Part shown: piece after piece, positions 9,463 to 18,973 of the stretch
How positions within the stretch are numbered: the first letter of the stretch is position 1
How the letters are laid out: each line of letters opens with the position of its first letter
Assembly: GCA_910584085.1 (NCBI GenBank)
Contig: CAJTZY010000008.1
Span: forward strand, 1-64,000
Reading direction: 5' to 3'
Length of the DNA: 64,000 nt
Source of the DNA: an uncultured Bacilli bacterium
Lineage (GTDB): Bacteria > Bacillota_I > Bacilli_A > RF39 > UBA660
Position numbers and translations under genes: made by a program
Notes under the pieces: model-generated
What the model was told of the DNA's origin: nothing
What the model saw: the letters and a program-made list of their open reading frames with translations, nothing else
Databases searched by the model: none

Positions 9463-9729
9463 ATGATTAATGAAGAAGATATATTAGATATGAATATAGT
9501 TGCTACTGAAAAAAGTTTTTTAAAGAAATATAATAATATTTATATTACTGATGAGCAAGTAAATATATTGAGAAAATATGATATAGATATAAATAATTAC
9601 AATAATATTTCTGAATTAATTTATGATATTGAAACATACCTAAATGATTCTTATAATGATTTAGATGATTTAGAATGGGTATCTGAATCATTGTCAGAGT
9701 ATAATTATTATAACAATGTAAATAAATAG
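9463..9729 (+). CDS. small acidic protein of unknown function
   Basis: An 88-residue protein rich in Asp, Glu, Asn and Tyr. Start is ATG 9463 after AGGTGAT; an in-frame TTG at 9412 lies in the promoter and is rejected. It precedes the ClpX-like ATPase by 28 bases and is likely co-transcribed with it. An acidic mini-protein beside an unfoldase suggests an adaptor or substrate; this is inference. Confidence 0.55.
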   Translation: MINEEDILDMNIVATEKSFLKKYNNIYITDEQVNILRKYDIDINNYNNISELIYDIETYLNDSYNDLDDLEWVSESLSEYNYYNNVNK

Positions 9730-9757
9730 ATTATTATTTAAATCAGGGGGAAAATTT

Positions 9758-11269
9758 ATGAATAGTATTGCAATTCTTTTTGAGAAAGTAAGTTTAGAAC
9801 GACAAAGATTTATATTTAAACCAAAGAAAATAGTTAAAGGGGTATGGGATAAAGAAGAACATACATTTTTAACAATAGATGGTGATTATTATGATTTATT
9901 AGATGGTGGAGATCCATGTGATGATTATTTTTGTGATGTGCAAACTACAATTAAAGAGTTAAAGAAAACTTTTGGATCTGATAATACCGAAGATGAGTTA
10001 TTAAAAAGATATTATGATCTTTGTACTGATTATTTATATGCTGGTTATTATGATGAAAATACTAATGGATTAAGCATTAAAAGAATCTCTTTTGATCACA
10101 TTATTGAATCAATTGAGCAAAATAAGCAAATTAAAGATGTGGCAGTTAATGAAGAATTTTATGTATTTGAAAAAAACATTTTAAAAGATATAATGAATTT
10201 ACCTGAATCGGAGATTAAGGGCAAAATAGATGAAATTATTTCTGAATTAGATAATGAAGATAATGTTAAAGAATATCCAAATATTATACCTAGTTCTAAA
10301 AATAGTCAGAAACTTATAACATTAAAGAAATTAAGAAGAGAGGTTTTATCTAAAATAGTTGGCCAAGATGATGCGGTTAATGATATAACACGTGGTATTA
10401 TGATAAATCAAACTTCTAGTAATCCAAATAATAAATCACATATGTTAGTTACTGGTCCTACTGGTACAGGAAAAACAGAAATTGTTAAAATTGTCTGTGA
10501 TACATTAAATTTACCATTTTTTGAGGCAGATGCGACTGCATATACAAAAGAGGGGTATGTAGGTAAAAGTGTTTATTCAATGTTGGATGGTTTAATTACA
10601 GCCGCTGATGGAGATATAGAAGCTGCTCAAAATGGTATTTTGGTAATAGATGAAATAGATAAAAAGGTATATGGTAGAACTTCAGATGATGTAGGTGGTA
10701 AGGCTGTCTTATATTCTTTATTAAAAATAATGGATAGAGGGATTATTGAATTAAATAATACAGTTTTTGATACATCTGATTTAACAATAATATGTATGGG
10801 TGCATTTGAAGAATTTTATCAAAAGAAGTTAAAAGATAATAATAAAATAGGTTTTAGCGAGCCTACTTCTAAAAGTCAAAGAGAAAATATTATTTTAACT
10901 AAGGAGGATTTAGTAAAGGAGGGAGTTCCTGCTGAATTTCTTGGAAGAATTGGGGACGTAACTAGTACAATTCCTTTTGATGAAGAAACATTAATTCATT
11001 TATTATATAATTCGAAATTAAGTGCACTAAAACTACAAAAAGAATATTTTAAAGAAGCCTTTGATGTTGATTTAATTAGTACATATGGGTATGCGAAAGA
11101 GATAGCAAAGCGAGCCCTAAAATCTAAAACTAATGCTAGAGAATTAAAACCACTTATAAGAGCATCTTTAAAATATGCAACAGATGAATTTTTATCTGGT
11201 AAAAGGGCTAAAGTATTAAAAATAAATAAGGAAACTGTTTTAGATTCTAAAAAATATTACATTGAATAA
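9758..11269 (+). CDS. ClpX/HslU-like AAA+ unfoldase with an atypical N-terminal domain
   Basis: A 503-residue protein. The C-terminal ~310 residues match the ClpX class: a GQDDAV entry motif, Walker A GPTGTGKT (233-240), Walker B VIDEID (D298/E299) and a sensor/arginine-finger region EFLGRIGDV (R397). The first ~200 residues are acidic and lack the Cys4 zinc-binding domain of ClpX. There is no adjacent ClpP. ClpX normally uses ATP to unfold proteins for ClpP; with the N-domain replaced, this paralogue probably handles a dedicated substrate or works without ClpP. Ribosome site CAGGGGGA. Confidence 0.8.
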   Translation: MNSIAILFEKVSLERQRFIFKPKKIVKGVWDKEEHTFLTIDGDYYDLLDGGDPCDDYFCDVQTTIKELKKTFGSDNTEDELLKRYYDLCTDYLYAGYYDENTNGLSIKRISFDHIIESIEQNKQIKDVAVNEEFYVFEKNILKDIMNLPESEIKGKIDEIISELDNEDNVKEYPNIIPSSKNSQKLITLKKLRREVLSKIVGQDDAVNDITRGIMINQTSSNPNNKSHMLVTGPTGTGKTEIVKIVCDTLNLPFFEADATAYTKEGYVGKSVYSMLDGLITAADGDIEAAQNGILVIDEIDKKVYGRTSDDVGGKAVLYSLLKIMDRGIIELNNTVFDTSDLTIICMGAFEEFYQKKLKDNNKIGFSEPTSKSQRENIILTKEDLVKEGVPAEFLGRIGDVTSTIPFDEETLIHLLYNSKLSALKLQKEYFKEAFDVDLISTYGYAKEIAKRALKSKTNARELKPLIRASLKYATDEFLSGKRAKVLKINKETVLDSKKYYIE

Positions 11270-11350
11270 TGTAGTATTTTTTTTGTAAATTTTGCTATAA
11301 AAAAAGGAATTTGAAAAGTTTTCTCGTATATATACTATAGAGGTGATAGT

Positions 11351-12883
11351 ATTAATTACATAGATAATAGTTATAGAAAAAAATATGGTAGATTAAGAAT
11401 AAATAGAAAAAATAGAAAATATATTAAAAATGAACTTATAGAAAGTGATTATATACTTTCAAATATAAATGGATATTCTTTAGATAAGGAACAGAGAACT
11501 GCTGTAATAACTGATGAGTGTGCGAGTCTTATAGTAGCAGGTGCGGGTAGTGGAAAAAGTCTTACTATGGTAGGTAAAATAAGGTATTTAATAGAAAGAA
11601 AGCATATAAAGGAAGATGAAATACTTTGTATATCATTTACTCGTGATGCGTCATTGAATTTAGAAAAGAATATAAAGAAAAATTATAATTATAATGTAAA
11701 AGTATATACATTTCATGCGCTAGCTCTTGAAATATTAAAATCTAAAAAGTTTAATATATCTAATCCAAATACACTTGAATATATAATAGATGAATATTTC
11801 AATGGAATGGTATATAATAACAAGGAAATGATTAAAAAAATAAAAAAGGTACTAAATAAAATAGATACACCTTATGAAAAAATCTTAAAATCAAAGGATT
11901 TGGTGGCTCTAAAAAAATTAATAGTAACATTTATAAATTTATTTAAAACTAATAATTATTCATTAGATTATTTCTTAAAAATAAAGAAGGATAAAGATAT
12001 AATAAGTATTATTATAGATATATATTATTTATATGAGGAGGAATTAAATAGTACTAATTCAATAGACTTTAATGACATGATTGTATGTGCGACTAGATAT
12101 GTTAGAACTAATTCTATAAAAGGGTATAAATATATAATAGTAGATGAGTATCAGGATACTTCTTATGTAAGATTTTTGTTTTTAAAAGAGATAATAAATA
12201 AGACAGGCGCTAAAATAATTTGTGTAGGTGATGATTATCAATCTATATACAGGTTTAACGGTTGTGATTTAAATATGTTTTTGAATTTTAAAAAATATTT
12301 TGGTTATACAAAAGTGTTGAAAATAAATAATACTTATAGAAATAGTCAGGAACTTATAAATGTTGCAGGCTCGTTTATCATGAAGAATAAAAGACAGTTA
12401 TATAAGAAATTAAGAAGTTCTAAAAGGCTTGAAAAACCTATTAAAATCATGTATGGTGATGATTTAAAAAAATTACTTGATGTAATTATATTAAAATATA
12501 AAAATATTCTTATATTGGGGAGGAATAATTTTGACATAAATAAATATTTTAAACTTAATGGTGAAGGATTTGTGAGTTATAAGAATTTAAATATAAAATA
12601 TTTAACTATGCATGGATCAAAAGGTTTAGAAGAAGATTGTGTAGTTATTATTAATTTAAAAGATGATATATTAGGTATTCCAAGTAAAATAAAGGATGAA
12701 AAAGTACTTAGATATGTAAGTACTGGAGTAGATAAATATCCCTTTGAAGAGGAGAGGAGACTATTCTATGTTGCTATCACGCGTACCAAGAATGAGGTAT
12801 ACCTATTAGTTGATAAAAGGAATCCTTCAATGTTCGTTAAAGAACTTATTAAGGATTATAAAAAATATATAGATTACGTTTAG
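11351..12883 (+). CDS. compact UvrD/Rep-type superfamily 1 helicase with an apparent AUU start
   Basis: About 510 residues. All SF1A motifs are seen: Walker A AGAGSGKS (K69), VDEYQDTS, GDDYQSIYRFNG, TMHGSKGLE and RLFYVAITR. It is shorter than UvrD/PcrA (~720), so the accessory subdomains are small. The first in-frame ATG (11567) would remove Walker A, so translation must begin earlier. No ATG, GTG or TTG is in frame upstream. ATT at 11351 follows GAGGTGATAGT, the same leader that precedes ATG in the uppP gene at 49341. A -35-like TTGAAA lies at 11311. Function: ATP-driven 3'-5' DNA unwinding, probably in repair. Confidence 0.8.
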   Translation: MNYIDNSYRKKYGRLRINRKNRKYIKNELIESDYILSNINGYSLDKEQRTAVITDECASLIVAGAGSGKSLTMVGKIRYLIERKHIKEDEILCISFTRDASLNLEKNIKKNYNYNVKVYTFHALALEILKSKKFNISNPNTLEYIIDEYFNGMVYNNKEMIKKIKKVLNKIDTPYEKILKSKDLVALKKLIVTFINLFKTNNYSLDYFLKIKKDKDIISIIIDIYYLYEEELNSTNSIDFNDMIVCATRYVRTNSIKGYKYIIVDEYQDTSYVRFLFLKEIINKTGAKIICVGDDYQSIYRFNGCDLNMFLNFKKYFGYTKVLKINNTYRNSQELINVAGSFIMKNKRQLYKKLRSSKRLEKPIKIMYGDDLKKLLDVIILKYKNILILGRNNFDINKYFKLNGEGFVSYKNLNIKYLTMHGSKGLEEDCVVIINLKDDILGIPSKIKDEKVLRYVSTGVDKYPFEEERRLFYVAITRTKNEVYLLVDKRNPSMFVKELIKDYKKYIDYV

Positions 12884-12971
12884 TTTACAGTTTTTACCAA
12901 CGATTGTTATCTTATAATAATATTACTTACAATATATTAATTTTAATGTATTTTTGCTTTTTGTATTGAAT

Positions 12972-13001
12972 TTGACTTTGAATATCAAAATATGATATGA
13001 T
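12972..13001 (+). promoter_or_regulatory. sigma-A-type promoter
   Basis: TTGACT (12972-12977), 18-base spacer, TATGAT (12996-13001). It places the transcript start near 13008 and excludes the GTG at 13004 as start of the next gene. Confidence 0.7.
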
Positions 13002-13036
13002 AGTTGTGCTTTTCCAAAAAAAGAAGAGGTGTTAAT

Positions 13037-13720
13037 GTGAAAGCAAAAGAAAACATACTGGAGTGGTTTGCAATCGTTCTAGTAATGGTAATAGATGTCT
13101 ATTTGCTTAATAATGTTATAAGAGTAAATAGATATGAAGCTCATAAGGATATAGGATCAACTGCTAATTATATAGAAATTGAAACTAAGGAAGACGAGCA
13201 AAGTGAAATTTTAGCAGGTAGTGTTATTTTATATCAAGAAGAAATAGAAAAACAAAATGAAAGTATTAATGAAGATAATACTTTAGAAGATAAGAATAAT
13301 GAATTAGATCCTATTGTATATGAAGGTAAAACTTTAGATGAATTATCTGAACTTTTAAATAAATCATTAAATTCTACTATATCAGGTAAAGGATATTTAA
13401 TAGCTTCTTATTCTTTAGAAAAGAATGTTGATCCAGTTATGGCAACAGCAATAATTTTACATGAAACAGGTTGTAAATGGGGTTGTAGTAGCTTAGTTAT
13501 AAACTGCAATAATGTGGGTGGTCAAAAAGGACAAGGCTGTGGAAGTTATAGTTATTTTAATACTCTTGATGAGGGAATAATGAGATTTATAGATAATTTA
13601 AGTAATAATTATATTAATTATGGTTTAACTACACCTGAGACAATTAATCCTAAATATGCAGAAGATCCAAATTGGGCAAGAAATGTAAATAAATATATTG
13701 AAAATATAAAGGCACAGTAA
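13037..13720 (+). CDS. membrane-anchored glucosaminidase/lysozyme-like protein
   Basis: A 227-residue protein from GTG 13037 (GAGGTG ribosome site at 13025). An N-terminal transmembrane helix (~9-28) and an acidic linker lead to a C-terminal domain with the layout of the glucosaminidase (PF01832-type) fold: IILHETGCKWG with the likely catalytic Glu, a CNNVGG core, then SYFNTLDEGIMRFIDNL and a late NWARNVNKYI helix. Four Cys in the core (KWGC, NC, GQGC and HETGC) may form disulfides. Predicted peptidoglycan glycan-strand hydrolase on the outer face of the membrane. Not linked to its neighbours. Confidence 0.65.
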   Translation: MKAKENILEWFAIVLVMVIDVYLLNNVIRVNRYEAHKDIGSTANYIEIETKEDEQSEILAGSVILYQEEIEKQNESINEDNTLEDKNNELDPIVYEGKTLDELSELLNKSLNSTISGKGYLIASYSLEKNVDPVMATAIILHETGCKWGCSSLVINCNNVGGQKGQGCGSYSYFNTLDEGIMRFIDNLSNNYINYGLTTPETINPKYAEDPNWARNVNKYIENIKAQ

Positions 13721-13733
13721 TGTGTCTTTTTTA
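13711..13733 (+). terminator. weak Rho-independent terminator
   Basis: GGCACA (13711-13716), loop GTAA, TGTGTC (13721-13726), then TTTTTT. The stem overlaps the stop codon of the preceding gene. Confidence 0.55.
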
Positions 13734-13800
13734 TTATAAAAAACATTAAATTTTAAATTAAACTTTAAAGTATAAATAACAAGTAAATTAAAAAATAATA

Positions 13801-13828
13801 TTGACATTTATTTTAAGTTTGATATACT
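13801..13828 (+). promoter_or_regulatory. sigma-A-type promoter
   Basis: Perfect TTGACA (13801-13806), 16-base spacer, TATACT (13823-13828), upstream of the gene at 13855. Confidence 0.75.
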
Positions 13829-13854
13829 AATGCTAATTTTTTAAGGAGATATTT

Positions 13855-14451
13855 ATGAAAGAAATACCAGAATTATATGCATTTACTGATGAGACAAAAC
13901 ATAATATGGAACAAGAATTTATAGATGAAGTTGCTAGACAGGTGAAATATGGAAAAGAAGAATTATATGCTGCAATCCAATTATTATGTGTTGATGGTTG
14001 TGAACATTCATGGGCATTTAGATTTCAACAAGTGGAAAGGTTGGATCCTAGTTTAGTCAATTTTGAAATCGCACATTATTATACTTATGGGAGTAATTAT
14101 GCTGATATGAGATATTATATTAACAAACCTAAAGATGTCGAGTACTATTATTTTGATTTTATGATATGGTTTTATTTTTTAAAAGGAATAGTGTTTGAGT
14201 ATAACAATAAATTATTTATGAAAATTACAGAAGAGTATAATCAAAAAAAATATTTTTTTGGAGACAAGATTACAGTAGATGAATATTATGATGAACGATT
14301 AAGGCAACTTAATGATGCTTCGTTAAAGAAATATGGGAAAAATTTAGATGAAATTACGATAAAATATTATAATGAATTTAGAGAACAGGAAAAGCAAAGT
14401 GAAAAACTTGGTGAATTTAATGGATTAGTTAGAAATCCATTTATAAGATGA
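13855..14451 (+). CDS. unrecognised soluble protein; reading frame continues past its TGA
   Basis: A 198-residue protein with many aromatic and charged residues, no signal peptide, no membrane helix and no motif that I recognise. It has its own strong promoter and an AAGGAG ribosome site. The TGA stop (14449-14451) is followed directly in the same frame by 49 sense codons to TAG 14599, with amino-acid composition like a real protein. The product may therefore be a truncated form of a ~248-residue family. Function unknown. Confidence 0.6.
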   Translation: MKEIPELYAFTDETKHNMEQEFIDEVARQVKYGKEELYAAIQLLCVDGCEHSWAFRFQQVERLDPSLVNFEIAHYYTYGSNYADMRYYINKPKDVEYYYFDFMIWFYFLKGIVFEYNNKLFMKITEEYNQKKYFFGDKITVDEYYDERLRQLNDASLKKYGKNLDEITIKYYNEFREQEKQSEKLGEFNGLVRNPFIR

Positions 14452-14601
14452 TGGGCAGAACCAATTACTCAAGATATTATAGTTGTAGATACACCAATTC
14501 TTACTGATTGTAGTACCACCTATCCTTCATATAAAGTAGATGGGGAAAAAACTTTAGCTAAGGTTTATAATGGTCATAAATATGAAAGACCTGAGCCATA
14601 G
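14452..14601 (+). pseudogene. in-frame 3' continuation of the preceding gene after TGA
   Basis: Codons TGG GCA GAA CCA ... run without interruption for 49 residues (WAEPITQDIIVVDTP ... GHKYERPEP) and end in TAG at 14599-14601. There is no start codon or ribosome site of its own. It is most simply the C-terminal end of the same protein, cut off by a nonsense TGA, or reached by readthrough. Confidence 0.5.
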
Positions 14602-14695
14602 GATTTACAGGAATTGATTTAATTTTATTATATTAAATGTTAAAATGTAAATCCATAAAAGTAATGCTTAATAAATTATGTGATAAAAAAGTATG

Positions 14696-14723
14696 ATATA
14701 GAATAAATATTCTATATTTTTTT
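14696..14723 (+). terminator. Rho-independent terminator
   Basis: ATATAGAATA (14696-14705) and TATTCTATAT (14708-14717) form a near-perfect palindrome followed by a T run. A larger inverted repeat, GGATTTAC (14601-14608) and GTAAATCC (14647-14654), lies just upstream. Confidence 0.7.
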
Positions 14724-14782
14724 GTAGAATTTTGTCATTCATAAAAATAATACTCGTCCATATATTTTAGTGAGGAGGAACT

Positions 14783-17383
14783 ATGTATAATGGACTAACG
14801 AGTGAAGAAGTAGAAGAATCTAGAAAAAAATATGGTAGTAATGAATTATGTAAGGCTAAAAAAGATAGTTTCTTTAAACTATTGTTAAGTACTCTTGGAG
14901 ATCCTATAATAAAAATATTATTAATCGCACTTGCAGTTAAGACTATATTCTTATTTAAAAATTTTGATTGGTATGAAACTATAGGCATAGTTATATCTAT
15001 TTTACTAGCTTCATTCATATCCAGTATCTCAGAATATGGTAGTGAACAAGCCTTTGAAAAATTACAAGATGAGGTGTCAAAGATTAAATGTAAAGTAATA
15101 AGAAATGGAAAAAGGGAAGAGATACCAATAAATGATGTTGTTGTAGGAGATATTATAAGCCTAGAAACAGGTGATAAAATCCCTGCAGATGGAATAATAG
15201 TTAGAGGGAAAATAAGTGTAGATGAGTCTAGTTTAAATGGAGAAACTAAAGAAGCTTATAAGGAAGCAGTGCTTGGAATTAATAAATCATCTGATAAAAA
15301 TAGGGTATATAAAGGTAGTGTAGTATATAGTAATACTGCACTCATGAAAGTAACCAGTGTAGGTGAGAATACTTTTTATGGTAAAATCGCACTTGAACTT
15401 CAAGAAAAACAGCCTGAAACTCCATTAAAGTTAAGGCTTAGAAAACTTGCTAATTTTATAAGTAAGATAGGGTATGTAGGGGCAATTTTGGTATTTTGTT
15501 CATATCTTTTTAAAGTAATTGTTATAAATAATAATTTTGATATGGATAAGATAATTAATATGGTAACTAATTTTCCTATAATTACTGGACACATATTATA
15601 TGCACTTACACTATGTGTAACTATAATAATAGTTGCGGTTCCAGAAGGATTACCTATGATGATTACACTAGTTTTATCATCAAATATGAAAAGAATGATG
15701 AGGGATAATATTCTTGTTAGAAAATTAGTTGGAATAGAAACAAGTGGCAGTATAAATATATTATTTACAGATAAAACGGGTACTCTTACTAAAGGTAAGT
15801 TAGAAGTTATAAATATAATAAGTGGAGATTTGAAGGAATATAAAAAAGAAAAAGAATTACAAAAGAAAAGTAAATATTATGATATAGTTAAACTTTCATG
15901 TGTAGGAAATAATGCGAGTAGTTATAACGGTGAGAATGTAATAGGTGGAAATATTACTGATAGGGCTATACTTTCATATTTTAAAAATGATAATAAGATA
16001 ATAAAAAGAGATAAAGTAATTCCTTTTAGTAGTAAAAATAAATACTCTGTGACCACTATAAATAACCTCAATCTAATAAAAGGAGCTCCAGAAGTAATAC
16101 TTAAAAAATGTACAAGTTTTTATGATAGTGATGGAAATATAAGAAAGATAGCTAATATAGGTAAGCTTGAAAATATAACTCGTGAGCATGCAAAAAATGG
16201 AATTAGGGTACTTGTTTTAGCTACATCAAAAAATATAAATCCAGAAGATTTTAATAATTTAACTTTAGTTAGTATAATACTTATAAAGGATGATGTAAGA
16301 AGTGAAGCTATAAATGGTGTAAAAATGTGTTTAAATGCTCATATTAAAACTGTAATGATTACGGGTGATAATAAGGATACTGCTCTTGCAATTGGAAGGG
16401 AGGTTGGTATATATAAAGATGGAGATTTAATTTTAACTAGTGAAGAGCTAAATAAATTAACAGATGAAGAATTAAAATCAAAATTACTTAATATATCAAT
16501 AGTTGCTAGAAGCCTTCCAAGTGATAAAAGTAGACTTGTTAGAGTTAGTCAGGAGATGGATTTAGTTGTTGGAATGACTGGAGATGGTGTTAATGATGCT
16601 CCAGCTCTTAAAAAAGCAGATGTTGGATTTAGTATGGGCAGCGGTACTGAGGTTGCTAAAGAGGCAAGTGATATAGTAATACTTGATGATAATTTTATGT
16701 CTATATCAAAAGCGATACTTTTCGGTAGAACAATATTTAAAAGTATAAGAAAGTTTATAATACTTCAATTAACTATAAATTTATGCGCACTTTCTTTATC
16801 AATTATAGGTCCATTTATAAATATAGAAATGCCTATTACTGTTATACAAATGCTTTGGATAAATATGGTTATGGATACCCTTGCAGGACTTGCTTTTTCA
16901 TTTGAACCACCGCTTAAAGAGTATATGGAAGAATATCCAAAGAAAAAGGATGAACAAATAGTTAATAAATATATGTTAAATGAAATTGGACTTACTGGTA
17001 TTTATTCATCACTTATTTGTATTTTATTTTTGAAGTTACCATTTATAAGGAATTTATTTAGACCTGATATAAATGATAAATACTTGTATACAGCATTTTT
17101 TGGTTTATTTATATTTATAGATATATTTAATAGTTTTAATGCTAGAACTCATAGAATTAATATACTTGCTAATATATTAAAAAATAAAGTATTTATATTT
17201 ATTATGGCATTTATAGTAATTGTTCAAATTTTACTTATATATTATGGTGGTAGTGTTTTTAGAACATCTGGACTTACATTATTTGAATTTGAAATTATGA
17301 TATTATTTGCCTTTAGTGTGATTCCTTTTGATTGGATAAGAAAACTAATTTTAAGAAAAAAAGGATTAAAGTATGGAGTTTAA
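14783..17383 (+). CDS. P-type ATPase, Ca2+-transporting type
   Basis: An 866-residue protein. An actuator loop (DESSLNGET) precedes transmembrane helix 4 with VPEGLPM, the phosphorylated Asp330 in DKTGTLTKG, TGDNKDTA and the hinge GMTGDGVNDAPAL. The C-terminal transmembrane segments contain the NMVMDTLAGLAF stretch typical of P2-type calcium pumps. Family role: ATP-driven export of Ca2+ (possibly Mn2+) from the cytoplasm. Length is normal for bacterial SERCA/PMCA-like pumps. ATG 14783 follows a strong GAGGAGG site. The lipoprotein gene follows after 55 bases. Confidence 0.92.
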   Translation: MYNGLTSEEVEESRKKYGSNELCKAKKDSFFKLLLSTLGDPIIKILLIALAVKTIFLFKNFDWYETIGIVISILLASFISSISEYGSEQAFEKLQDEVSKIKCKVIRNGKREEIPINDVVVGDIISLETGDKIPADGIIVRGKISVDESSLNGETKEAYKEAVLGINKSSDKNRVYKGSVVYSNTALMKVTSVGENTFYGKIALELQEKQPETPLKLRLRKLANFISKIGYVGAILVFCSYLFKVIVINNNFDMDKIINMVTNFPIITGHILYALTLCVTIIIVAVPEGLPMMITLVLSSNMKRMMRDNILVRKLVGIETSGSINILFTDKTGTLTKGKLEVINIISGDLKEYKKEKELQKKSKYYDIVKLSCVGNNASSYNGENVIGGNITDRAILSYFKNDNKIIKRDKVIPFSSKNKYSVTTINNLNLIKGAPEVILKKCTSFYDSDGNIRKIANIGKLENITREHAKNGIRVLVLATSKNINPEDFNNLTLVSIILIKDDVRSEAINGVKMCLNAHIKTVMITGDNKDTALAIGREVGIYKDGDLILTSEELNKLTDEELKSKLLNISIVARSLPSDKSRLVRVSQEMDLVVGMTGDGVNDAPALKKADVGFSMGSGTEVAKEASDIVILDDNFMSISKAILFGRTIFKSIRKFIILQLTINLCALSLSIIGPFINIEMPITVIQMLWINMVMDTLAGLAFSFEPPLKEYMEEYPKKKDEQIVNKYMLNEIGLTGIYSSLICILFLKLPFIRNLFRPDINDKYLYTAFFGLFIFIDIFNSFNARTHRINILANILKNKVFIFIMAFIVIVQILLIYYGGSVFRTSGLTLFEFEIMILFAFSVIPFDWIRKLILRKKGLKYGV

Positions 17384-17438
17384 CTAAAAAAATGTATAAT
17401 CTATAAATTCTATCTCATATTATTAAGGGAGGGAATTT

Positions 17439-17987
17439 ATGAAAAAAGTTTTATCTATACTAATTATCGCACTTATGATGACTGGCTGTTCTCTTGGAAC
17501 AGATATGGGAAATACACCTACTAAAAGAGTAGAGGAATATTTAAATAATTATCAAACTCTAAATTCAAATGTTTTATCTAAATTAGATTCTATAGTAGAA
17601 GAAGAGTTAACTTTTGATTCTGATCAAAAAAGTACATATAGAGATATTTTGAAAAAACATTTTCAAGATTTAACTTATAAAATAAAGGAAGAAACAGTTA
17701 ATGGTGATAAAGCTACTGTAGAGGCTGAAATAGAAGTAAACGACTATACTAAAACTTTAAAAGAATCAGAAACTTATAAATCAGAGCATGAGTCAGAACT
17801 TATGGGTGATAATGGAATATTTGACGATAATAAGTTTAATAATTATAAATTAGATTTATTAAAAAATAATAAAGAAAGAGTTAAATATACAATATACTTC
17901 TCACTTACTAAAGATGGCGATAATTGGAAATTAGATGATTTAACTGAATCAGAAGAAGAAAAATTACTTGGAATATATGAATACTAG
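17439..17987 (+). CDS. secreted lipoprotein of unknown function
   Basis: A 182-residue protein. The type II signal peptide has lipobox MTGC with lipid-modified Cys17. The mature part is acidic, Lys-rich and helical (about 30-160), resembling DUF5105-like lipoproteins, though this assignment is weak. It sits 55 bases after the Ca2+ ATPase and ends at its own terminator, so the two may be co-transcribed. GGGAGG site before ATG 17439. Confidence 0.7.
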   Translation: MKKVLSILIIALMMTGCSLGTDMGNTPTKRVEEYLNNYQTLNSNVLSKLDSIVEEELTFDSDQKSTYRDILKKHFQDLTYKIKEETVNGDKATVEAEIEVNDYTKTLKESETYKSEHESELMGDNGIFDDNKFNNYKLDLLKNNKERVKYTIYFSLTKDGDNWKLDDLTESEEEKLLGIYEY

Positions 17988-18008
17988 AAATAATCTAGTA
18001 TTTTTTTT
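17981..18008 (+). terminator. Rho-independent terminator
   Basis: ATACTAGA (17981-17988), loop AATAA, TCTAGTAT (17994-18001), then seven more T. The lipoprotein stop codon lies in the left arm. Confidence 0.85.
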
Positions 18009-18040
18009 AAAAAGTTGTTATAATTATGATGGTGGATAAT

Positions 18041-18973
18041 ATGAGTAAAAAGATATTTAAAAACTTAGATGAGCAAATAGATATTTTAAAGTCTCGTGGA
18101 CTTGTTATAACAGATATTGAAAAAACTAAGGATATTTTGTTAAGAGAAAATTACTTTTTTATTAGTGGGTATAGACATCTTTTTATGAAGTCTTATAAAG
18201 AAACTAATTTTATACCAGGTACAACGTTTGAAGAGTTATATGCAATGTTTGTATTTGATAGAAAAGTTAGAAACATATTTTTTAAAAATTTATTGATTGT
18301 TGAAAATAATATCAAATCACTTATAAGTTATGAATTATCTAAAAATTATGGTTTTAAAGAAAAAGATTATTTAAATCCTAAAAACTTTTCACATGATCCT
18401 ATGAAAGTAAGACAGGTACATGATGTACTTAATAAAGTAAAAAGACAAATTAGAGTTAATGGTAAACAACACTCAGCTACTATGCACTATATAACTAATT
18501 ATGGTTATATTCCACTTTGGATTTTAGTTAAGGTATTATCTTTTGGTATTGTATCAGAACTTTATAATATATTAGAAGATGAAGATCAAAATACTATTGC
18601 TAAGTTTTATAATTTAGATTCTGAAACATTAGGTATTTATCTTACAATATTATCAAATTATAGAAATTTATGTGCACATGAAGATATTTTATATGATCAT
18701 AGAACTCAAAAAGGAATACCAGATAATAAGTATCACAATTTATTAAATATTGAAATGACTGATGGTGAATATGATTATGGTAAGAATGATTTATTTTCTG
18801 TTGTAATTATAATGAAGTATTTACTTACATCTAGTGAGTTTAGAGAGTTTATATACGAAATTGGATATGAAATAGATATACTTGAAGGAAAAACAAATAT
18901 ATTACCTATAAATAATTTTTTAAATAAGATAGGATTTCCGGATAATTGGAGAGATATTACAAGTATTGATTAA
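18041..18973 (+). CDS. Abi_2 (AbiD/AbiF) family protein, HEPN ribonuclease-like
   Basis: 310 residues from ATG 18041 (GGTGG at 18031; an ATG at 18026 lies before the ribosome site and is rejected). The N-terminus (LDEQIDILKSRGLVI ... ENYFFISGYRHLF) is typical of Abi_2 proteins. The C-terminal part has the HEPN R-x4-H motif as RNLCAH (R208, N209, H213). Family knowledge: AbiD/AbiF-type proteins stop phage growth and HEPN proteins often cut RNA. The stop overlaps the start of the serine protease gene by one base, suggesting a two-gene unit. Confidence 0.85.
   Translation: MSKKIFKNLDEQIDILKSRGLVITDIEKTKDILLRENYFFISGYRHLFMKSYKETNFIPGTTFEELYAMFVFDRKVRNIFFKNLLIVENNIKSLISYELSKNYGFKEKDYLNPKNFSHDPMKVRQVHDVLNKVKRQIRVNGKQHSATMHYITNYGYIPLWILVKVLSFGIVSELYNILEDEDQNTIAKFYNLDSETLGIYLTILSNYRNLCAHEDILYDHRTQKGIPDNKYHNLLNIEMTDGEYDYGKNDLFSVVIIMKYLLTSSEFREFIYEIGYEIDILEGKTNILPINNFLNKIGFPDNWRDITSID

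Noticed and set aside
11567..12883. Helicase starting at ATG 11567
   Set aside because: That start deletes the Walker A motif; an upstream AUU start fits better.
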